Shown piece after piece: positions 1-8,648 of a stretch of 64,000 bases of DNA. Each line of letters starts with the position of its first letter. The first letter of the stretch is position 1. The translations under genes were made by a program, and so were the position numbers. The DNA comes from an uncultured Paracoccaceae bacterium (GTDB lineage Bacteria; Pseudomonadota; Alphaproteobacteria; Rhodobacterales; Rhodobacteraceae): contig CANMMF010000001.1 in the NCBI GenBank assembly GCA_947498985.1, positions 401,501-465,500 on the forward strand, read 5' to 3'. The notes beneath the pieces were generated by a model. That model had not been told where the DNA came from. It worked only from the letters and a program-made list of their open reading frames with translations, and searched no databases.

Positions 1-27
1 TTCGACGATGATCGTCTCAAAGGCCAT
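1..27 (-). CDS. 5' end of an enoyl-CoA hydratase-like gene (partial)
   Basis: Only the first nine codons are inside the window, reading MAFETIIVE on the minus strand. This matches the usual opening of the short-chain enoyl-CoA hydratase encoded next to mutM in many Rhodobacterales. The ATG lies about 65 nt downstream of the mutM stop in the same direction, so it could be co-transcribed with mutM. The identification rests on nine residues plus gene order, so it is tentative. Confidence 0.45.
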
Positions 28-91
28 GACATCGGGCTCCGTGCTTTTCAGTCAGACGCTCAGGCTTATCACCTAATCCCGCCGTTTCAAG

Positions 92-943
92 CTATCTTTG
101 ACACCGCCGACAATAGAAACTCGACCGACCCGATTGCACGATCCGGCGCACGGTTTCGCTGCAACCGGGGGTTTTGCACGGCGCGCCTTCGCGCCCGTAG
201 ACGTCAAAGCTGTGCTGGAAATATCCAAGCTCTCCATCGGCTTGGCGGAAATCGCGCAGCGAGGAGCCACCGGCGGTGATGGCCTCGCCCAGCACGTCGC
301 GGATGATCGGGACCAGCGCCGCGATACGTTTTTCCGCAATCCGGCTGGCGCGGCGCGCCGGGTGGATGCCGCCACGGAAAAGCGCCTCGCAGACGTAGAT
401 ATTGCCCAGACCCGCGACGATCTTCTGATCCAGCAGCGCCGATTTGATCGGCATGGACCGACCGCGCAGCGCCCCTGTCAGATGAGATTCGCTGAACCCG
501 TTTCCCAGCGGTTCGGGGCCCAGCACCGCCAGCAGCTTGTGCATGTCCGCCGTGGCGGTGGCCATGAGATCCATCGCACCGAAGCGGCGCGGATCGTTGA
601 AGGTCACCCGCGCTCCGTTTTCCATGTCGAACACCACGTGGTCGTGTTTTTCCGGCGCCGGGTGGTCATGCACAAACCGGCCCAGCGGGTCGCCCGAGAC
701 CAGCATGCGCCCCGACATGCCCAGATGGATGAGCAGGGTCTCTCCGCGGTCGAGATCCGCGAGGATGTATTTCGAGCGCCGTCTCAGACGCTCGATACGC
801 GCCCCGGACAGACGCGCCGCCATGTTATCGGGAAACGGCCAGCGCAAATCCGGACGGTTGACCAGAGTCCGCGTGATCACCTGGCCTTCCATCACTGGTG
901 CAAGGCCGGTGCGCACGGTTTCGACCTCTGGCAATTCGGGCAT
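92..943 (-). CDS. mutM: Formamidopyrimidine-DNA glycosylase (Fpg/MutM)
   Basis: This 283-aa protein is a bifunctional base-excision repair enzyme that removes 8-oxoguanine and formamidopyrimidines and nicks the DNA. The family-defining N-terminus MPELPEVE is intact, with the catalytic proline at position 2 exposed after Met removal and Glu at position 3. The conserved lysine of the RRSKY motif is at about residue 58. The C-terminus has a complete four-cysteine zinc finger (CKTPGC then CRRC) that ends the protein as expected. It is transcribed divergently from ubiE across two small membrane-protein genes. Length and motifs are normal and the assignment is secure. Confidence 0.97.
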   Translation of the reverse strand: MPELPEVETVRTGLAPVMEGQVITRTLVNRPDLRWPFPDNMAARLSGARIERLRRRSKYILADLDRGETLLIHLGMSGRMLVSGDPLGRFVHDHPAPEKHDHVVFDMENGARVTFNDPRRFGAMDLMATATADMHKLLAVLGPEPLGNGFSESHLTGALRGRSMPIKSALLDQKIVAGLGNIYVCEALFRGGIHPARRASRIAEKRIAALVPIIRDVLGEAITAGGSSLRDFRQADGELGYFQHSFDVYGREGAPCKTPGCSETVRRIVQSGRSSFYCRRCQR

Positions 944-999
944 GGGGCGGGTCCTTTGTCGCGGACCCCTGATGTAGGCCGGAACCCGGCCCGCCGCAA

Positions 1000-1587
1000 T
1001 CAGCGGCGGTTGATCGACAGGGCCGCGGTCAGGAAATCCTTCAGGATGCCGTGACCGTTGACGTACCGAAAGATGTAGGCCGCGCCGCCGCTGTCAAACT
1101 CCAGCCGGTATCCGCCGGAACTGTCCTGCTCCACGCGCTGCAACCGCGACAGATCCTGCACCCGCTCTCTCAGCAGCCAGTCGATCCAGCGAAACTCCGT
1201 ATCCCGGATCCGCACCTGAAACACCCAAGCGTAGTAGACGAACCAGATCGCGGCGGCGACGATGATCAGAAACGCCAGAATGTCCGCCAGGCCCGCAAAG
1301 CCGAGTATCACGAACTGGAACAGTAACAGCGCGACCAGCGCGGTGATCACAAGGCGCACGCCGGGCGTTGTGCGAAACACCAAAGCGCCATCCGCCTCGA
1401 CCGCGCTGTCCTGCCCGGCTTTCGAGATGATGTGCACGCAGCGCTCCTCGAATCCGCCGCCGACATGGTCCCCGCGGGCCATGTCCTTGAAGCCCACCAG
1501 CGCGCGAAACGCGCGGAACCGCATCAGCGGGATGTAGACCACCGCCGCGATCAGGATCAGTTGCAACAGCATGATGGAAGAGCCCAT
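1000..1587 (-). CDS. Predicted inner-membrane protein of unknown function
   Basis: This 195-aa protein is not recognised as a named family. It has an N-terminal membrane helix at about residues 5-24 and two more hydrophobic segments around 78-98 and 100-122. The C-terminal ~65 residues look soluble and mostly beta, rich in Arg, Asp and Tyr, and somewhat like a small PH-type domain. A GGAG ribosome site lies just upstream of the ATG. It follows a 43-aa small membrane ORF by 15 nt and precedes mutM by 56 nt, so the three probably form one unit. A role in the envelope is only inferred from topology. Confidence 0.75.
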   Translation of the reverse strand: MGSSIMLLQLILIAAVVYIPLMRFRAFRALVGFKDMARGDHVGGGFEERCVHIISKAGQDSAVEADGALVFRTTPGVRLVITALVALLLFQFVILGFAGLADILAFLIIVAAAIWFVYYAWVFQVRIRDTEFRWIDWLLRERVQDLSRLQRVEQDSSGGYRLEFDSGGAAYIFRYVNGHGILKDFLTAALSINRR

Positions 1588-1602
1588 ATCCGTCTCCGTT
1601 CG

Positions 1603-1734
1603 TCAGTTGGGTGCGCTCACGTTTGGAGCCAGCGCATCGTTTGCGCGATCCGTGATCTGCCGCAGCACGGTGAAAGCGCTCAAGAGAGCCAGGGCAAAGC
1701 CCGGGAAACAGGTCGGATAGACGATCTCTTGCAT
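1603..1734 (-). CDS. Small predicted membrane ORF (43 aa)
   Basis: The ORF reads from ATG to TGA and encodes 43 residues beginning [13 protein letters not shown] single hydrophobic stretch ([14 protein letters not shown]) is followed by a charged helix and a polar tail. A GAGG element lies about 4 nt before the ATG. It ends 15 nt before the next membrane-protein gene on the same strand, which supports translation in an operon. No family is recognised. It could be a chance ORF, and conservation in relatives would decide. Confidence 0.45.
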   Translation of the reverse strand: MQEIVYPTCFPGFALALLSAFTVLRQITDRANDALAPNVSAPN

Positions 1735-1829
1735 GTGCCCTCGTTTGCGCGGATTTGACCGTTTGCCCCTTGCCGCACATCACTTTAAGCACAAATGCGA
1801 CGTCAGGATGGCTGGATCGGACCCTTTGC

Positions 1830-2582
1830 ATGACTGAAGAGCATGAAAACACGACCCATTTCGGGTTTCAGGATGTGCCCGAAGGCGAAAAGGCCGGGCG
1901 GGTCCGCGGCGTCTTCAGCTCCGTGGCGTCGAAATACGATGTGATGAACGACGCCATGTCCTTCGGCATCCACCGGATCTGGAAGGATGCGATGATGGAC
2001 TGGCTGGCGCCGCGCCCCGGCCAGCGCCTTCTGGATGTGGCCGGTGGCACCGGCGACATCGCTTTCCGCTTTCTCAAACGCGCGGGCACCGGGCAGGCAA
2101 CCGTGCTCGATCTCACTGAACCGATGCTGATCGAAGGCAGAAAGCGGGCCGAAGCCGACGCCATGTCGGATCAGCTCGACTGGGTGGTGGGCGACGCCAT
2201 GGCGCTGCCTTTCGCCGATAACAGCTTTGACGTCTACACGATCTCCTTCGGCATCAGGAACGTGACCCGGCCGCAGGAAGCGCTGAACGAGGCGTTCCGC
2301 GTGCTGCGTCCCGGCGGGCGGCTGATGGTGCTCGAATTCAGCCAGATCCCCAACGATCTGATGCAAAGGGTCTATGACCTGTACTCCTTCAACATCATTC
2401 CCCGCATGGGTCAGGCGATCGCAAACGACCGCGAGAGCTATCAATATCTTGTTGAATCCATTCGGAAGTTTCCGGATCAGGAAACATTTCTCGGCATGCT
2501 GCGCAGCGCCGGGTTCGGCAATGCGAAATACCGGAACCTGACCATGGGGATCGCCTGCCTGCATTCGGGATGGAAGATCTAG
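1830..2582 (+). CDS. ubiE: Ubiquinone/menaquinone C-methyltransferase UbiE
   Basis: This SAM-dependent C-methyltransferase (250 aa) acts on the demethylated benzoquinol intermediate of ubiquinone synthesis. The UbiE signature [17 protein letters not shown] is at about residues 36-52, the SAM glycine loop [11 protein letters not shown] at about 67-77, and the C-terminus carries the typical [10 protein letters not shown]. The internal ATG at 1830 (MTEEHEN) fits the usual family N-terminus; an upstream in-frame ATG at 1755 would add 25 unconserved residues. The stop codon abuts the GTG of ubiB, so the two are translationally coupled. Confidence 0.96.
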   Translation: MTEEHENTTHFGFQDVPEGEKAGRVRGVFSSVASKYDVMNDAMSFGIHRIWKDAMMDWLAPRPGQRLLDVAGGTGDIAFRFLKRAGTGQATVLDLTEPMLIEGRKRAEADAMSDQLDWVVGDAMALPFADNSFDVYTISFGIRNVTRPQEALNEAFRVLRPGGRLMVLEFSQIPNDLMQRVYDLYSFNIIPRMGQAIANDRESYQYLVESIRKFPDQETFLGMLRSAGFGNAKYRNLTMGIACLHSGWKI

Positions 2583-4115
2583 GTGCGCGGACCGCACAAC
2601 ATCTGGCGCCTCGTGCGCACCGGGGCCACGCTGGAACGCACCGGCGCCATGCGCGCGATGCTCGATGCGTTTGACGCGCCCGCCCCGTTGCGGATCACCG
2701 CGCGTATCCTTGGCTGGCCGTTCAAATGGCTCGGCGAAAAGGGCGATCCCGGCCAGACACCGGCGGTGCGCGCGCTGACCGCGCTTGGCCCGGCCTACAT
2801 CAAGTTCGGCCAGATCCTGTCGACCCGCCCGGACGTGGTCGGCGACGACATGGCCAACCGGTTGCGCGTGCTGCAGGACAAACTGCCGCCCTTCCCTGTC
2901 GGTGTGGCCAAGCGCGCCGTGTCGGCCGAGTTGGGCGTGGCGGTCGATGAGGCCTATTCCAGCTTTTCAGAGCCCGTGGCGGCCGCGTCCATCGCGCAGG
3001 TGCACAAGGCCACGCTGGCCGAAACCGGAGAGACGGTTGCGGTGAAGGTGCTGCGTCCCGGGATCGAGAAAGCCTTCCGCCGCGATATCGATGCGTTCTA
3101 TTTCGCCGCGTCGATGATCGAGTTCCTCTCGCCCTCGTCCCGACGGCTGCGTCCGCGGGATGTCATTGCGCATTTCGAAGGCGTGGTGATGGGGGAACTG
3201 GACCTGCGTCTCGAAGCGGCCTCGGCCAGTGAATTTGCCGCCAATACCAGCAGCGATGCCGGTTTTGAGTTGCCCGCGGTGAAGTGGAACTTCTCCGGTC
3301 GCGGCGTGATGACGCTGGGCTGGGCCGAAGGGGTGCCGCTTGGCGACAATGTGGCGCTGGATGCGGCAGGCCATGACCGGGTTGCCTTGTCCGAACGCGT
3401 CTTGCAGCTTTTCCTCAACCACGCGCTGCGCGACGGTTTTTTCCACGCCGACATGCATCAGGGCAACCTCAAGGTTGCCGCGAATGGCAACATCATCGCC
3501 TATGATTTCGGCATCATGGGCCATATCGACGAATACACCCGCCGCGTCTATGCCGAGATCCTCTACGGCTTTATCCGGCGCGATTTCAAACGCGTGGCCG
3601 AAGTCCATTTCGAAGCGGGCTACGTGCCCGCCGACCGGGATGTCGATGAGTTCGCCCGCGCCTTGCGCGCCGTGGGAGAGCCCATTTTCGGCATGGATGC
3701 GACCCGGATCTCCATGGGGAAACTGCTGTCCTACCTCTTCGAAGTCACCGAACGGTTCGGAATGGAGACGCGGACCGAGTTGATTCTGTTGCAGCGTACC
3801 ATGGTTGTTGTGGAAGGGGTCGCGCGCTCGCTGAACCCGCATATGAATATCTGGAATGTCGCGCAGCCGGTGGTCGAGGATTACATCAAGACCTCGATCG
3901 GTCCACGCGCGGCTTTGCGCGATTTCGGCAAGACGGCGCGGGTCATGGCGCGGTTTGGTCCGCGGTTGCCGACACTCGTCGAGGCAGCCTTGATCCGTCA
4001 GTCGCAGACCACGCCGCCACCGGCGCGCAGCCCCTGGTCGTTTCGCCTGCTGTGGATTGTGGTGGGTGTCGCGCTGGGTGTCGCTGCAACCGCAGGCATG
4101 CTTGCGCTGATCTGA
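2583..4115 (+). CDS. ubiB: Ubiquinone biosynthesis ADCK-type atypical kinase UbiB
   Basis: This 510-aa protein of the ABC1/ADCK atypical kinase family is needed for ubiquinone hydroxylation steps in aerobic growth. The family KxGQ motif (AYIKFGQ) is at about residues 71-77, the Ala-rich nucleotide loop AAASIAQVH follows, and the catalytic HADMHQGN and metal-binding YDFGIMG motifs are at about 287 and 306. One hydrophobic helix at the extreme C-terminus (about 487-510) should anchor it to the inner membrane. Translation starts at a GTG placed immediately after the ubiE stop. Confidence 0.96.
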   Translation: MRGPHNIWRLVRTGATLERTGAMRAMLDAFDAPAPLRITARILGWPFKWLGEKGDPGQTPAVRALTALGPAYIKFGQILSTRPDVVGDDMANRLRVLQDKLPPFPVGVAKRAVSAELGVAVDEAYSSFSEPVAAASIAQVHKATLAETGETVAVKVLRPGIEKAFRRDIDAFYFAASMIEFLSPSSRRLRPRDVIAHFEGVVMGELDLRLEAASASEFAANTSSDAGFELPAVKWNFSGRGVMTLGWAEGVPLGDNVALDAAGHDRVALSERVLQLFLNHALRDGFFHADMHQGNLKVAANGNIIAYDFGIMGHIDEYTRRVYAEILYGFIRRDFKRVAEVHFEAGYVPADRDVDEFARALRAVGEPIFGMDATRISMGKLLSYLFEVTERFGMETRTELILLQRTMVVVEGVARSLNPHMNIWNVAQPVVEDYIKTSIGPRAALRDFGKTARVMARFGPRLPTLVEAALIRQSQTTPPPARSPWSFRLLWIVVGVALGVAATAGMLALI

Positions 4116-4146
4116 GATCTGACTTGCTATTGGTCACGCCATCGAA

Positions 4147-4172
4147 AGAAAAACGGCGGCCCGAGGCCGCCG
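4147..4172 (-). terminator. Rho-independent terminator of the 61-aa peptide gene
   Basis: An 8-bp GC-only stem (CGGCGGCC paired with GGCCGCCG, 3-nt loop) spans 4154-4172. On the minus strand it is followed directly by a T-rich tract, seen as GAAAAA on the plus strand. It lies about 30 nt after the stop of the small gene at 4201-4386. It may also block read-through from the convergent ubiB. Confidence 0.8.
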
Positions 4173-4200
4173 CTTACCTTGGTTAATTTCCAAACGGAAA

Positions 4201-4386
4201 TCAGTCGGTGCCGGAACCCGCTGCGATTGTGAGAACAACCGCCATGCCGCCGATGATGGCCAGCGCCGGGATGGCTGCGCCCTGAGTTGCAACGAACGGG
4301 TCGTTGGTGGCTTCCTGAGCGGTTACCGGTGCTGCCAGCGAAGCTGCGAGAGCAGCGGAAGCTGCCAGGATCGAAAGCTTTTTCAT
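4201..4386 (-). CDS. Small secreted or single-span membrane peptide (61 aa)
   Basis: This 61-residue protein has a clear signal peptide (MKKLSILAASAALAASLAAPVTAQ, described by position as residues 1-24, with an AxA-type cleavage site before about 24-25). A short polar stretch with NDPFVATQG follows, then a glycine-rich hydrophobic helix at about 41-58. It therefore resembles a tiny type I-like membrane protein. A GGAG site precedes the ATG, a candidate promoter lies 54-82 nt upstream, and a strong terminator follows, so it is a stand-alone transcription unit. The function is unknown and no family was recognised. Confidence 0.75.
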   Translation of the reverse strand: MKKLSILAASAALAASLAAPVTAQEATNDPFVATQGAAIPALAIIGGMAVVLTIAAGSGTD

Positions 4387-4439
4387 TTAGTCGTCTCCAG
4401 ACTGTACAGTTTTGGCGCCGAAACGCCGTGCGCAGGTGT

Positions 4440-4468
4440 GTTCTAGCTTCTTGTTTCGCAAGATTCAA
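4440..4468 (-). promoter_or_regulatory. Candidate sigma70-type promoter of the 61-aa peptide gene
   Basis: On the minus strand TTGAAT is separated by 17 nt from TAGAAC, each matching four of six consensus bases. The -10 element lies about 54 nt upstream of the start codon. This is read from spacing and sequence only. Confidence 0.35.
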
Positions 4469-5010
4469 ATTCACATTCCGGCAGGGTTGAAATTTTTTGT
4501 CGAAGTGGCACCTTTTTGCCCGGTTTTCCGCCATGAGACTGCCTGTTCATGTGGCATTTTTTTTCCGATGACCCGGTTTTCATGGGAATACCAAGTCTGT
4601 GCTGATCCCGGGATCAAGGCAAAAAACGTGTCTCATCGGTCTCAGGTCTCACCTTCGGTTGTGGCGTGAGTGGCTTGACATGCTTGACAATGCGGCCCCG
4701 TCAACGCACCGGATTCCACCGCTTCGTGGACTGTTTCGATCCGTCATGAGTGCAACTCAAAGCTGCGCGCAGGTCAGGATATGGTCCATTTCGATATCCT
4801 CTTCGGCGGGAGAATAGCAGGCATCGTATCGCCCTCGGTCCGCGGAACGGCCAAACCTCCGCGCCTCCCGGTTTGCGGCAGGTTGAGCCAAGCTGAAGTG
4901 ACCCAACCCGTTGGCAGGTCAGAACGATATCTCGCCGTTCTCGCCTTGAAAAGGTGTCGCTTGCCGCACGCCAAAGAGCTGGCAAATCGGCGCGACGAAA
5001 GAGTGCGCAA
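4469..5010. other. Intergenic region without a recognisable gene
   Basis: About 540 bp between the 61-aa peptide gene and the terminator-like hairpin after flgD carries no ORF with convincing codon use, start site or family resemblance on either strand. It contains a tandem pair of TTGACA hexamers at 4675-4689 without matching -10 elements, and T-rich stretches near 4490 and 4560. It marks the junction between the quinone genes and the flagellar cluster. A small RNA cannot be excluded. Confidence 0.5.
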
Positions 5011-5032
5011 CAAAGGGTCGATCTCTGACCCT
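5011..5032 (-). terminator. Hairpin at the 3' end of fliK-flgD
   Basis: A 6-bp stem AGGGTC/GACCCT with a 7-nt loop begins at the flgD stop codon. On the minus strand it is followed by TTTGTTG. The U-tract is short, so this may be a weak terminator or an mRNA 3'-end stabiliser. Confidence 0.4.
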
Positions 5033-5706
5033 CACCCCGGCGCCCGCAAGCCCGTGACCAGGGATTTCGGCAGTTCGGTCCCGTCGGACAAGCGAACCAG
5101 AACGTCGTCGCCTTCCCTTCGAACCTCCGTGATCCGATTATAGGTCGGCGCAGCGCGGGTATCGATCAAGCCGTCACTGTCGTAACTCTCGATCTCGAAC
5201 CTGTAGACACCGGCTGGCAAAACCTCGCCATTGTCGTCCCCGCCGCCCCAGAGCAGAGCGTCCTGACCCGGGGTCACCGCGATACGCTGGATCACCGCGC
5301 CATCCGCGTCCCGCACCACAAGTGTCGCGCTTTCCGCACCCGGCGCGTATTCCGGGCGCATGGCAATCGGCGTCTGGCGGTCGAACCAGACCGGCGCGCG
5401 GGCCAGCGCCTCCATCCCGATCCAGCCGCTGGTTTCCTGCAGCGCGTCCCCACCCAGGGCGGTTGACATCGCGCGCAAGAGATCGTTGGTCAGAACCTGC
5501 TGTTCAACGGATGAGAACGTCGCCAGTTGCGTCGCGTAATCGGTCGAATCCACCGGGTTGAGCGGATCCTGATTCTGCACCTGTACGGTCAGCATACGCA
5601 GAAACGTCTCGAAATCAGAGCTCAGCGCGGCCTTGTCGGACGCCGTCGCGCCGGATGCTGACGGGGCTGGAGGGGTTGGTTGCGTTGCCGTGATCTGGTC
5701 GACCAT
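5032..5706 (-). CDS. flgD: Flagellar hook-capping protein FlgD
   Basis: FlgD (224 aa) caps the growing hook and guides polymerisation of FlgE. The N-terminal FlgD domain is clear, with the motif FLRMLTVQVQNQDPLNPVD at about residues 35-53 and the following SSVEQQV. The C-terminal half has the usual beta-rich FLG_D Ig/tudor-like region, including an LPAGVYRFEI strand. It lies 11 nt after fliK on the same strand, and this fliK-flgD order matches their joint role in hook assembly and length control. Confidence 0.95.
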   Translation of the reverse strand: MVDQITATQPTPPAPSASGATASDKAALSSDFETFLRMLTVQVQNQDPLNPVDSTDYATQLATFSSVEQQVLTNDLLRAMSTALGGDALQETSGWIGMEALARAPVWFDRQTPIAMRPEYAPGAESATLVVRDADGAVIQRIAVTPGQDALLWGGGDDNGEVLPAGVYRFEIESYDSDGLIDTRAAPTYNRITEVRREGDDVLVRLSDGTELPKSLVTGLRAPG

Positions 5707-5717
5707 GTACGGTCTCC

Positions 5718-7808
5718 TTATAGTCGAATATCAATGCCATCCGTGAGGCTGCGTTGCTCCGGTAGCGGTGTTTCGGGGATGTCCGCGTCTGCAAGCACGG
5801 CGCCCTGACCGTCTCGCGATTGATCCGGGGTGTCCCGATTACCCTGATGGAACGTGAAATCGCTTGCGTCATGCCCTGCCGCGGCAAGATCCCGTGCCAG
5901 CTGATCCACATGGCGGCGCATGAGATCCAGCGTTTCCGACCGATCCGCCTGAATGTGCACGACCAAACCGCCTTCCGAGCTGACAAGCTGCAAACGCACC
6001 TGCCCCAGCTCTTCTGGGCTGAGCCTGATTTCGGTGCTTCCATCCGCAAGCCGGGACAGGTTTTGCTGCACCTGACGGAGCACATGCGCGGAAAGGTCAG
6101 ACCGGACGATAGGCGAGTGAGACGGAACCTGCGCTCCCGAGGCAATCCGTGCGTCGCTTGCGACGGACGCCCCGATGTCCGTCTTGGCATCCACGGGTTC
6201 GGTTGGCGCATTGACACCGAAGATGTCCAATTCGGTTGCACCGAAAGGGGCACCCATTCGTGATTGGGTCGGCTGTGGCCCCGCCGCAGAGAATTGCGGC
6301 TGGATGGGATGGCGATTTTCGCCGAGCCGGTGCGAGACCCGACGCGCCAACTCGCTTTGAACCCCGGAGCTCGGCGATTCGAAGCTGTCGCCGCGAATCA
6401 CCCCTTGTTCAACTATGCTTCGCGCAAGCGCGTCCCGCGTCATGGTGGCGTCGATACCGGCTTTCCCGGCTCCGGTCAGATGCGCCGCCGTTTGCTCCTT
6501 GAGATCCCGCGGAACATGTTTGGAGAGGCGCGCGGTATCGCGAATATCCGCGTTTCCGGTAGACACTTCGGTCTTCAAACGCGCCGCATTTGTGGCTGCC
6601 GATTCCGCGTTGAGAACCGCAGAAACCGTCGCATGTTGCCGATCCGCCGAGATGTTTGCGACGCGCAACAGGGCTTCTGCATCGGGCGACAGACGATTGT
6701 CCTGTCCCGCTCTTGGATCCGGCGTGGACACGCCATGGCCTTGCTTCGCCGTCTCCAGCGTAAGCGTTTCGGAAACTCGAAGAATGGCGGACCTGCCCCG
6801 TGATGTTGCCGAAGGCAATGGAACACGAGCATGCGGAACTGGATCGGTACGGAAACCGGGCGCGCCAGAGCTCTCCTCCACTGCTGTTCCAGTGGTCAAC
6901 AGACGTCCGCCTCGTCCAGTCAGAGGTTCAGGACCGTTCGCCTTCGAACGCGTGTCAACTCCGTTGTCAGTATTCAAATTCGGATCAATTCCGGCGGGTT
7001 TGACGCGCGCAACTGGCTGATGTTCGTCCACGGTCATTCGCCGATGCAGCGGCGAGCGAGACGTCGGAGCTCCACCCGATCCTTGCCACGATCCTTCCGA
7101 CGTGCCGTGATGGTCAACGTATTGCCCTTCAACGGGTGCGCTCCCGGGCCCGCCGGGGACGCGAGCTGTCCCGCCGTTCCGCGCTCGCACCACCGTGTCG
7201 AAAATGCTCGACGCGTCCGGTTGCGACATGCCTTGACGCGCCGTTGCTGTCCCGGGCGCGCTGTCTGATTCGCCCGGTGTGCCTGGCCCACCTGTCAGAC
7301 CAATGGGAACGGCATCCTTTCCAAATCCCCTTCTGACACCGGAGGCAAGCCCCGCCGTTTGCGGAAAATCCCTGGCTGTTGGCTGACGGTCAAGCGACAG
7401 CCCTTCGCTGTCCTCCAACGCATCGGCGCTCAAATCCGACAGGAACTCCGGCTTCTCCAGGCGCGGTGCATCCTGAACAGCAGATGTTGCAGCCAAATAC
7501 TGATCGCCGCCTATCTTCAGCCTTCGCCCCTCCGCATCGTTTGCCGGCGCAACTGCCTCCGTATAATGAGAGACCTGCTTGCCACGCGTATCTTCCGCCT
7601 CGACCTCTTGATCATCGGTCGCAACCTCGGGCGCGGCTTCGCGACCTTCTTCCACGACTGATTCGTCTATCCCGCTTTGTGCGGGCTCGGCCGCGCCGTC
7701 CAATGCGAAATACACCGTGTCAAAACCGTCGCCAGACGGTCCCTTCGCTGATGTCGGGTCCGGCAATTTTGCCTCATGGGCAAAAAGCGTCGTCAGTAAA
7801 TTGAGCAT
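5718..7808 (-). CDS. fliK: Flagellar hook-length control protein FliK
   Basis: This large low-complexity protein (696 aa) is exported as a molecular ruler and then switches export specificity from hook to filament through FlhB. The N-terminal ~550 residues are polar and poorly conserved, as usual for FliK. The C-terminal Flg_hook domain is recognisable by STEIRLSPEELGQVRLQL and by VVHIQADRSETLDLMRRH. The start was placed at MLNLLTTLF (7808), which is preceded by a G-rich site; an ATG 45 nt upstream would add 15 residues. It is divergent from the flgJ-flgN unit. Confidence 0.9.
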   Translation of the reverse strand: MLNLLTTLFAHEAKLPDPTSAKGPSGDGFDTVYFALDGAAEPAQSGIDESVVEEGREAAPEVATDDQEVEAEDTRGKQVSHYTEAVAPANDAEGRRLKIGGDQYLAATSAVQDAPRLEKPEFLSDLSADALEDSEGLSLDRQPTARDFPQTAGLASGVRRGFGKDAVPIGLTGGPGTPGESDSAPGTATARQGMSQPDASSIFDTVVRARNGGTARVPGGPGSAPVEGQYVDHHGTSEGSWQGSGGAPTSRSPLHRRMTVDEHQPVARVKPAGIDPNLNTDNGVDTRSKANGPEPLTGRGGRLLTTGTAVEESSGAPGFRTDPVPHARVPLPSATSRGRSAILRVSETLTLETAKQGHGVSTPDPRAGQDNRLSPDAEALLRVANISADRQHATVSAVLNAESAATNAARLKTEVSTGNADIRDTARLSKHVPRDLKEQTAAHLTGAGKAGIDATMTRDALARSIVEQGVIRGDSFESPSSGVQSELARRVSHRLGENRHPIQPQFSAAGPQPTQSRMGAPFGATELDIFGVNAPTEPVDAKTDIGASVASDARIASGAQVPSHSPIVRSDLSAHVLRQVQQNLSRLADGSTEIRLSPEELGQVRLQLVSSEGGLVVHIQADRSETLDLMRRHVDQLARDLAAAGHDASDFTFHQGNRDTPDQSRDGQGAVLADADIPETPLPEQRSLTDGIDIRL

Positions 7809-7855
7809 CTGTGCCCCCGGAGTTCTTCCTTGCACACAGCTTATTCCGGGCATCG

Positions 7856-7870
7856 TTACCAGTTCTTTAC
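7856..7870. promoter_or_regulatory. CtrA-type box between fliK and flgJ (weak)
   Basis: TTAC-N7-TTAC has the 7-nt spacing of the CtrA box TTAA-N7-TTAA with six of eight bases matching. It lies in the divergent fliK/flgJ control region, 48 nt upstream of each start codon. CtrA control of flagellar genes is known in Rhodobacterales; binding here is inferred. Confidence 0.35.
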
Positions 7871-7917
7871 TGCCACAGGGTCAAATACCTCCAAGTGAGT
7901 CGAATTGGAGCAAACAG

Positions 7918-8187
7918 ATGCATATCAACTCCGTTAACGCGGCGCCCGCAGCGTCGCAGGACGCAACATTAAGAACGGCCGCCCGAGAACTCGAAGCGAC
8001 GTTTCTGGCCGAAATGCTGAAAAGCGCCGGGGTTGGAAAAACGCCGGAGGCCTTCGGCGGTGGCAGCGGGGAAGACCAGTTCGGCTCACTCCTGCGCACC
8101 GAGCAGGCCCGCCAAATGGCCGAAGCCGGCGGCATCGGTCTCGCGGAGGCCCTTTTTCAAGCCATGAAGGAACGAGTGAATGAGTGA
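7918..8187 (+). CDS. flgJ: FlgJ-type rod-binding protein (single domain)
   Basis: This 89-aa protein corresponds to the N-terminal rod-binding domain of FlgJ only, as in other alphaproteobacteria, and lacks the muramidase domain of the enteric protein. The core ARELEATFLAEMLKSAG and the later EQARQMAEAGGIGLAEAL match the rod-binding family. It is expected to act in the periplasm as scaffold or cap for rod assembly. The ATG at 7918 has a TTGGAG site 7 nt upstream. Its end overlaps the next gene by 8 nt. Confidence 0.8.
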   Translation: MHINSVNAAPAASQDATLRTAARELEATFLAEMLKSAGVGKTPEAFGGGSGEDQFGSLLRTEQARQMAEAGGIGLAEALFQAMKERVNE

Positions 8188-8524
8188 GCAATCCACATGT
8201 GACCGTATGAATGCGCTTATTGAGGCGGAGCGCGACGCCTTGCTCAGCGGCGATCTTGAGCGTGTCGCGGACCTTCTGGGCGAAAAGGAAGGGCTGATCG
8301 AAGAGTTGAACCAGCAGGGTGACGATCTCGAGACTCTGGCGCCGATTCGCGCAGGGCTGCGGCGAAATCAGGAGCTTTTCGACCATGCGCTCTCTGGTTT
8401 GCGCACGGTGGTTTCCCGTTTGGGGTCGCTGCAACATCTGAGCAAATCGCTGGAGACATACGATGCCCAGGGGCGGCGCACCTGCATCGAAGCTCCCAGA
8501 AACCAGGTCGAGCGCCGCGCGTGA
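8180..8524 (+). CDS. flgN: FlgN-like flagellar export chaperone
   Basis: This 114-aa, almost entirely helical protein is probably a cytoplasmic chaperone for the hook-filament junction proteins FlgK and FlgL. It has the FlgN-like pattern of an N-terminal EAERDALLSGDLERVADLLGEKEGLIEEL helix followed by a second amphipathic coiled coil. The start overlaps flgJ by 8 nt, so the two are translationally coupled. The call rests on size, helical pattern and context, and short coiled-coil proteins are easily confused. Confidence 0.6.
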   Translation: MSEQSTCDRMNALIEAERDALLSGDLERVADLLGEKEGLIEELNQQGDDLETLAPIRAGLRRNQELFDHALSGLRTVVSRLGSLQHLSKSLETYDAQGRRTCIEAPRNQVERRA

Positions 8525-8565
8525 ACGGATTTTTCGACAAATTCTCCGGAACGAAAGGTCGGAGC

Positions 8566-8580
8566 TTAGCAGTGCGTTAG
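8566..8580. promoter_or_regulatory. CtrA-type box upstream of flagellin (weak)
   Basis: TTAG-N7-TTAG matches six of eight bases of the CtrA box with correct spacing. It lies about 150 nt upstream of the flagellin start. It is listed because the same pattern recurs in other flagellar control regions of this window. Confidence 0.3.
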
Positions 8581-8648
8581 GAAACTCGCGCGATGGTGTG
8601 CGGGCATCCAATAGGGTGGCGCAGCCGGCAATCGCGAGGCTGCATTCG

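Noticed and set aside
98-1054. 318-residue frame antisense to mutM
   Set aside because: Shadow of mutM, whose motifs are complete on the other strand.
4675-4689. Tandem TTGACA hexamers in the gene-free stretch
   Set aside because: No acceptable -10 element at 16-18 nt from either hexamer on this strand, and no gene starts downstream in that direction.
4701-5143. Short overlapping ORFs of 79-120 aa between the 61-aa gene and flgD
   Set aside because: They have no ribosome sites, unusual composition, mutual overlap on both strands, and one runs into flgD.
8630-8645. Possible sigma54 promoter (TGGCGC-type) upstream of flagellin
   Set aside because: The -12 element with TTGC at the required spacing is missing.
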